A program made the position numbers and the translations under genes. The notes below the pieces were generated by a model that did no database searches, was not told the DNA's origin, and was given only the letters and a program-made list of their open reading frames with translations. A DNA stretch of 64,000 nt from Roridomyces roridus. Its lineage: Eukaryota > Basidiomycota > Agaricomycetes > Agaricales > Mycenaceae. The stretch lies in assembly GCA_029378245.1 (NCBI GenBank), contig JARKIF010000008.1, positions 558,001 to 622,000 on the forward strand. Direction: 5' to 3'. This document shows positions 61,310-64,000 of the stretch, piece after piece. Position 1 is the first letter of the stretch. Each line of letters opens with the position of its first letter.

Positions 61310-62364
61310 TTATTCCTTGTTGACTACAACGACCATCTTGCCCCCTGCTTGTCCCGCCTCCATGAGCCGATGCGCCTCCCGTACACCAGCTTCTCCAAAA
61401 CTGAAGATTCGCTTTGGCTCCGTTGCTAGTTCTCCGTTGGCCACCATACCGACAATCTCTTCCAAAGGCACGTCTGAGAGCGGAAACTCGTCACTTCCAA
61501 ACACGAAGCTCCCGAAGAATGAAAAATGCACGCCGCTGGTCATCTGTAGCAGTGGATTGAACTCGAGGGAATCAAGACCACCCAGGAAACCAGCTAGACA
61601 CAACCTGCCACCCCGACGGACCAACTTGAGTGAACCAAGCAATGTGCTATTACCGACCAGCTCCAGAATCTTATCCCACTTGCGGCCAGAAGAAATCAAT
61701 TCGTCGGCTAGTGCAGGTCCTTCCTCGAGCACCTCCTGCACTCCCAGCGCCTTCAACTCTCCTGCTTTCTCTGGACTTCTGCTTGTCGCACTGACCACGG
61801 CGCGCTTGTGTGTCGCGAGCTTTACCGCAGCCAGCCCAAGCGAACTGGTCGCGCCTCGAATCAGAAGCCGCTCGCCGGGTTCAACTTGCAGGTTCCTGAA
61901 CAGACACGTCCACGCCGTGGCGAACGTCTCTGGGAGAGCCGCAAGACGCGCCCAGCCGAGTTTCGCAACGTGCGAAGGAGAGATGGGCACGATGTTGGTC
62001 AGCGGCGCGGAAGTGAATTCCGCGTAGCTGCCGTTGACCGTTCGACCTAGACCGCCCATGAGAGTCAGAACATGGGTGCCCGGTTTGATGGCGTCCGCGG
62101 GCAACGAGGAAACGATGGTGCCGGCGCATTCAATGCCGATAATCGGCATGCTTTCTGCCCATTCGCCCTTGCGCATCTATTGACCATTAATGCTCCACAT
62201 AACCTGTTCACAGCACATGGACGTACGTGCATCTCTGCATGGTTTATGCCAAAGCTTTCTATCTTGATGACTGCATAACCTGGACGGGGTGCAGGCATGG
62301 GGACATCTTTCAGCACCAAAGATTTTTCAGGGTCACCGAATTGCGCTAAGACGATTGCTCGCAT
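61310..62364 (-). CDS. quinone-oxidoreductase-type MDR enzyme
   Basis: MRAIVLAQFGDPEKSLVLKDVPMP opens the catalytic domain. GINHAEMHMRKGEW spans the single intron (about 62176-62226), and PIIGIECAGTIVS follows. The Rossmann domain has LLIRGATSSLGLAAVKLA (NADPH-binding AxxSSxG) and a GGRLCLAGFLGG strand. No zinc ligands are present, so it belongs to the zinc-free quinone oxidoreductase branch of medium-chain dehydrogenases. The substrate is unknown. 334 residues or so, intact. It is convergent with the GH31 gene, with stops 13 bp apart. Confidence 0.87.
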
Positions 62365-62550
62365 GGTGCTCGTAGGTAGCGGCTGTGGCCCATTTTATAG
62401 TTTCTTTTCTGGCCGAATCAGACCACGGGGGGCGCGGGCAGCGTTACTAACGTGAATCTAATTTTGCCATCCTCAAGCCGCATAAATATTATACAAATAA
62501 CTATCTCAGCACATATCGTAGGGAAGATAAACGAGGCCCGTCCAGCGCGC

Positions 62551-64000
62551 CTATGTAAATATCCGGTCGTAGCGGTTTAGGCATGACCAACCTTCACGGT
62601 CTGGAAACGTATGAGAGAGATGATCGGATAGGAGAGAACATATGCGTACCAAAATTGTCCGTAATATCGCAGTCGCATTTGCCCCTGGAGTGTGCTGGCT
62701 CTTGAGGACAGTGTTGGAACGGTTCATGACTGAACTCAATCAGCTCAAGGTCGAAACAAGAGAGCAAGATCACCAACCGATATCCTATATCCTCGAAAAA
62801 GTGCTGACGGTGGTTCAGAAGGCAGCCGACGCAAAGTAACGGGCGACATACGATTTGATCCTTGCGCGCAAACAAGGCAGCGCCAATGGAGTGCACAGGT
62901 GCGTCACCCCACCTTTCATAGTAGACTAAAGAGCTGTTAATGCCAGGCAGGACACGCCACGGAGCACTTACACCCCTGAAACCGGGTCAGTTACAGACAA
63001 GACACAGTACGGAACACTTACCCCCTTGGAATCAAGGTGCTCAAAGAATTTGGTGTACGGCTCGCTGCGCCAGAGGTCGAGATCAGCAATCTCAAAGTTG
63101 GACCAGACTGCGGCCAAGTAAGCGTGAATTGCCAATTCGCCAAGGATACTCACAATGGCATTTGTTGTAGCTATCACCGGTGTCGTCGCTCAGGAAACCC
63201 AGCGCGTTGTCGGGGGAGATGAGCTCGGGATTCTGGTGCACAAACTCCTTGACGGCGTCCCAAAGGGTAGGGATGGTCGCATCGTACTCTGGGAGCGAAA
63301 TGGTGAAACCGTATTTCTTGTCTTCATCTTGCATGAACAGGAAAGGATCATAATCAAGTGTGCAGAAGAAGCGAACGTCGGGCCTGGAATGATGTCAGGT
63401 TGGGCTTGGTATGATATGTGATGGGACACGCACTCTACACGCCAGTAGTACCGGTACTTTTGCAGCAACTCGTGACGGTAGAAGAAACCGGAATTGAAGC
63501 GGCACATGTTGCGGTACGGTACGCTTCCTGCGCGGCGATCAGTGGTGGCTCCAAGGGAATGACCGAGAACGCACCGCCGTAGATGACGTTGTTGTCCTGC
63601 ATATGCTTGCGAGAGGCAGAGGCCTTGGACTCATCGATCCAATCCGGTTGGTACCAATGGTCGTGCGGGATGAGGCCAAACTCAATCTTGCTCGAAGTGA
63701 GGCCAGAGACGATGTGCTTGAACTCTTCGGAGAATGGCTCCTCGTTGAGGAAGACATATGGGTAGCCGAATCTCGCATTGAACTTGTCTTCCAGCTGCGT
63801 CATGCTCTTCACGATACCGTTGAGGTCTCCGTTGCGAGCTGTGTTTGATGAGTGATGAATGGGGTCTGGACTGCCAGCACACGCACCGAGCAGAACTATC
63901 ACGGCGTTCGCTTTTCTGGAGAGTGTGGTTCAAGAAAAGGATGCAGGAGCTCGTCTTTGAAACGTACCTAGTCGTCGTACTGTTCGCTTCGACGTAGTAC
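62551..64000 (-). CDS. GT15 alpha-1,2-mannosyltransferase (Kre2/Mnt1), 5' end missing
   Basis: The gene enters from the right edge. [20 protein letters not shown] starts the GT15 domain, followed by [51 protein letters not shown] (with the conserved catalytic region), then [59 protein letters not shown] and [15 protein letters not shown]. The stop is at 62551. These Golgi type II membrane enzymes extend O- and N-linked mannans from GDP-mannose. The N-terminal membrane anchor is outside the window. An intron of about 105 nt (63021 to about 62920) carries an internal duplication of its donor region. Eight or more introns in total. Confidence 0.9.

Overview
The window is nuclear DNA of a filamentous basidiomycete, most likely an Agaricomycete. 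Genes are packed tightly on both strands, and most are cut by many introns of about 44-65 nt. Gene content is fungal: COQ7, formin, class V myosin, COG4, VPS2, VPS35, GT15 mannosyltransferase, PET100. One interval carries a TET/JBP dioxygenase gene head-to-head with a KDZ transposase gene, a pairing known from basidiomycetes. I could not fix the species. There are no bacterial-type operons, ribosome binding sites or CRISPR arrays.

Layout, left to right. 1-15.8 kb is conserved core: an incomplete small acidic protein, COQ7, an RBM5/10-like splicing factor, a formin, and a class V myosin only 128 bp behind the formin. 15.6-22.2 kb is an accessory island of about 6 kb inserted between the 3' ends of the myosin gene and a convergent AN1 zinc-finger gene. 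It holds a decayed viroplasmin-like gene, an apparently intact TET/JBP gene and a 3'-truncated KDZ transposase gene. It is bounded by two almost identical 347-bp direct repeats made of host gene tails, so both flanking genes remain complete. 22.2-45.7 kb is core again: AN1 protein, C2-domain protein, DUS1, COG4, VPS2, glucose-6-phosphate isomerase, YTM1, GH3 beta-glucosidase with PA14, a UPF0538 protein, a farnesylated-type DnaJ, a lipid kinase, UMP kinase, a CstF-64-like hinge protein and VPS35.

45.7-50.4 kb is a second accessory stretch: an inverted 395-bp copy of the VPS35 tail, an intron-containing tRNA gene with two detached copies of its 5' half, scrambled GSK3 kinase fragments, broken MFS transporter pieces and a tRNA-like element. 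50.4-64 kb returns to metabolic genes: SulP sulfate permease, a STRAP-like WD40 protein whose start codon seems to be split by an intron, a frameshifted glutamate decarboxylase, PET100, serine dehydratase, GH31 alpha-xylosidase, a quinone-oxidoreductase-type MDR enzyme and a 5'-incomplete GT15 mannosyltransferase.

Themes. Actin-based polarity (formin plus myosin V), membrane traffic (COG4, VPS2, VPS35) and RNA maturation (RBM5-like, CstF-64-like, DUS1, YTM1) sit among plant-polysaccharide enzymes (GH3, GH31). Two genome-wide oddities show here: 14 introns whose only workable donor is GC rather than GT, and two accessory stretches that each begin or end in a duplicated tail of the neighbouring gene. 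Exon limits were placed by eye from splice consensus, reading frame and family conservation.
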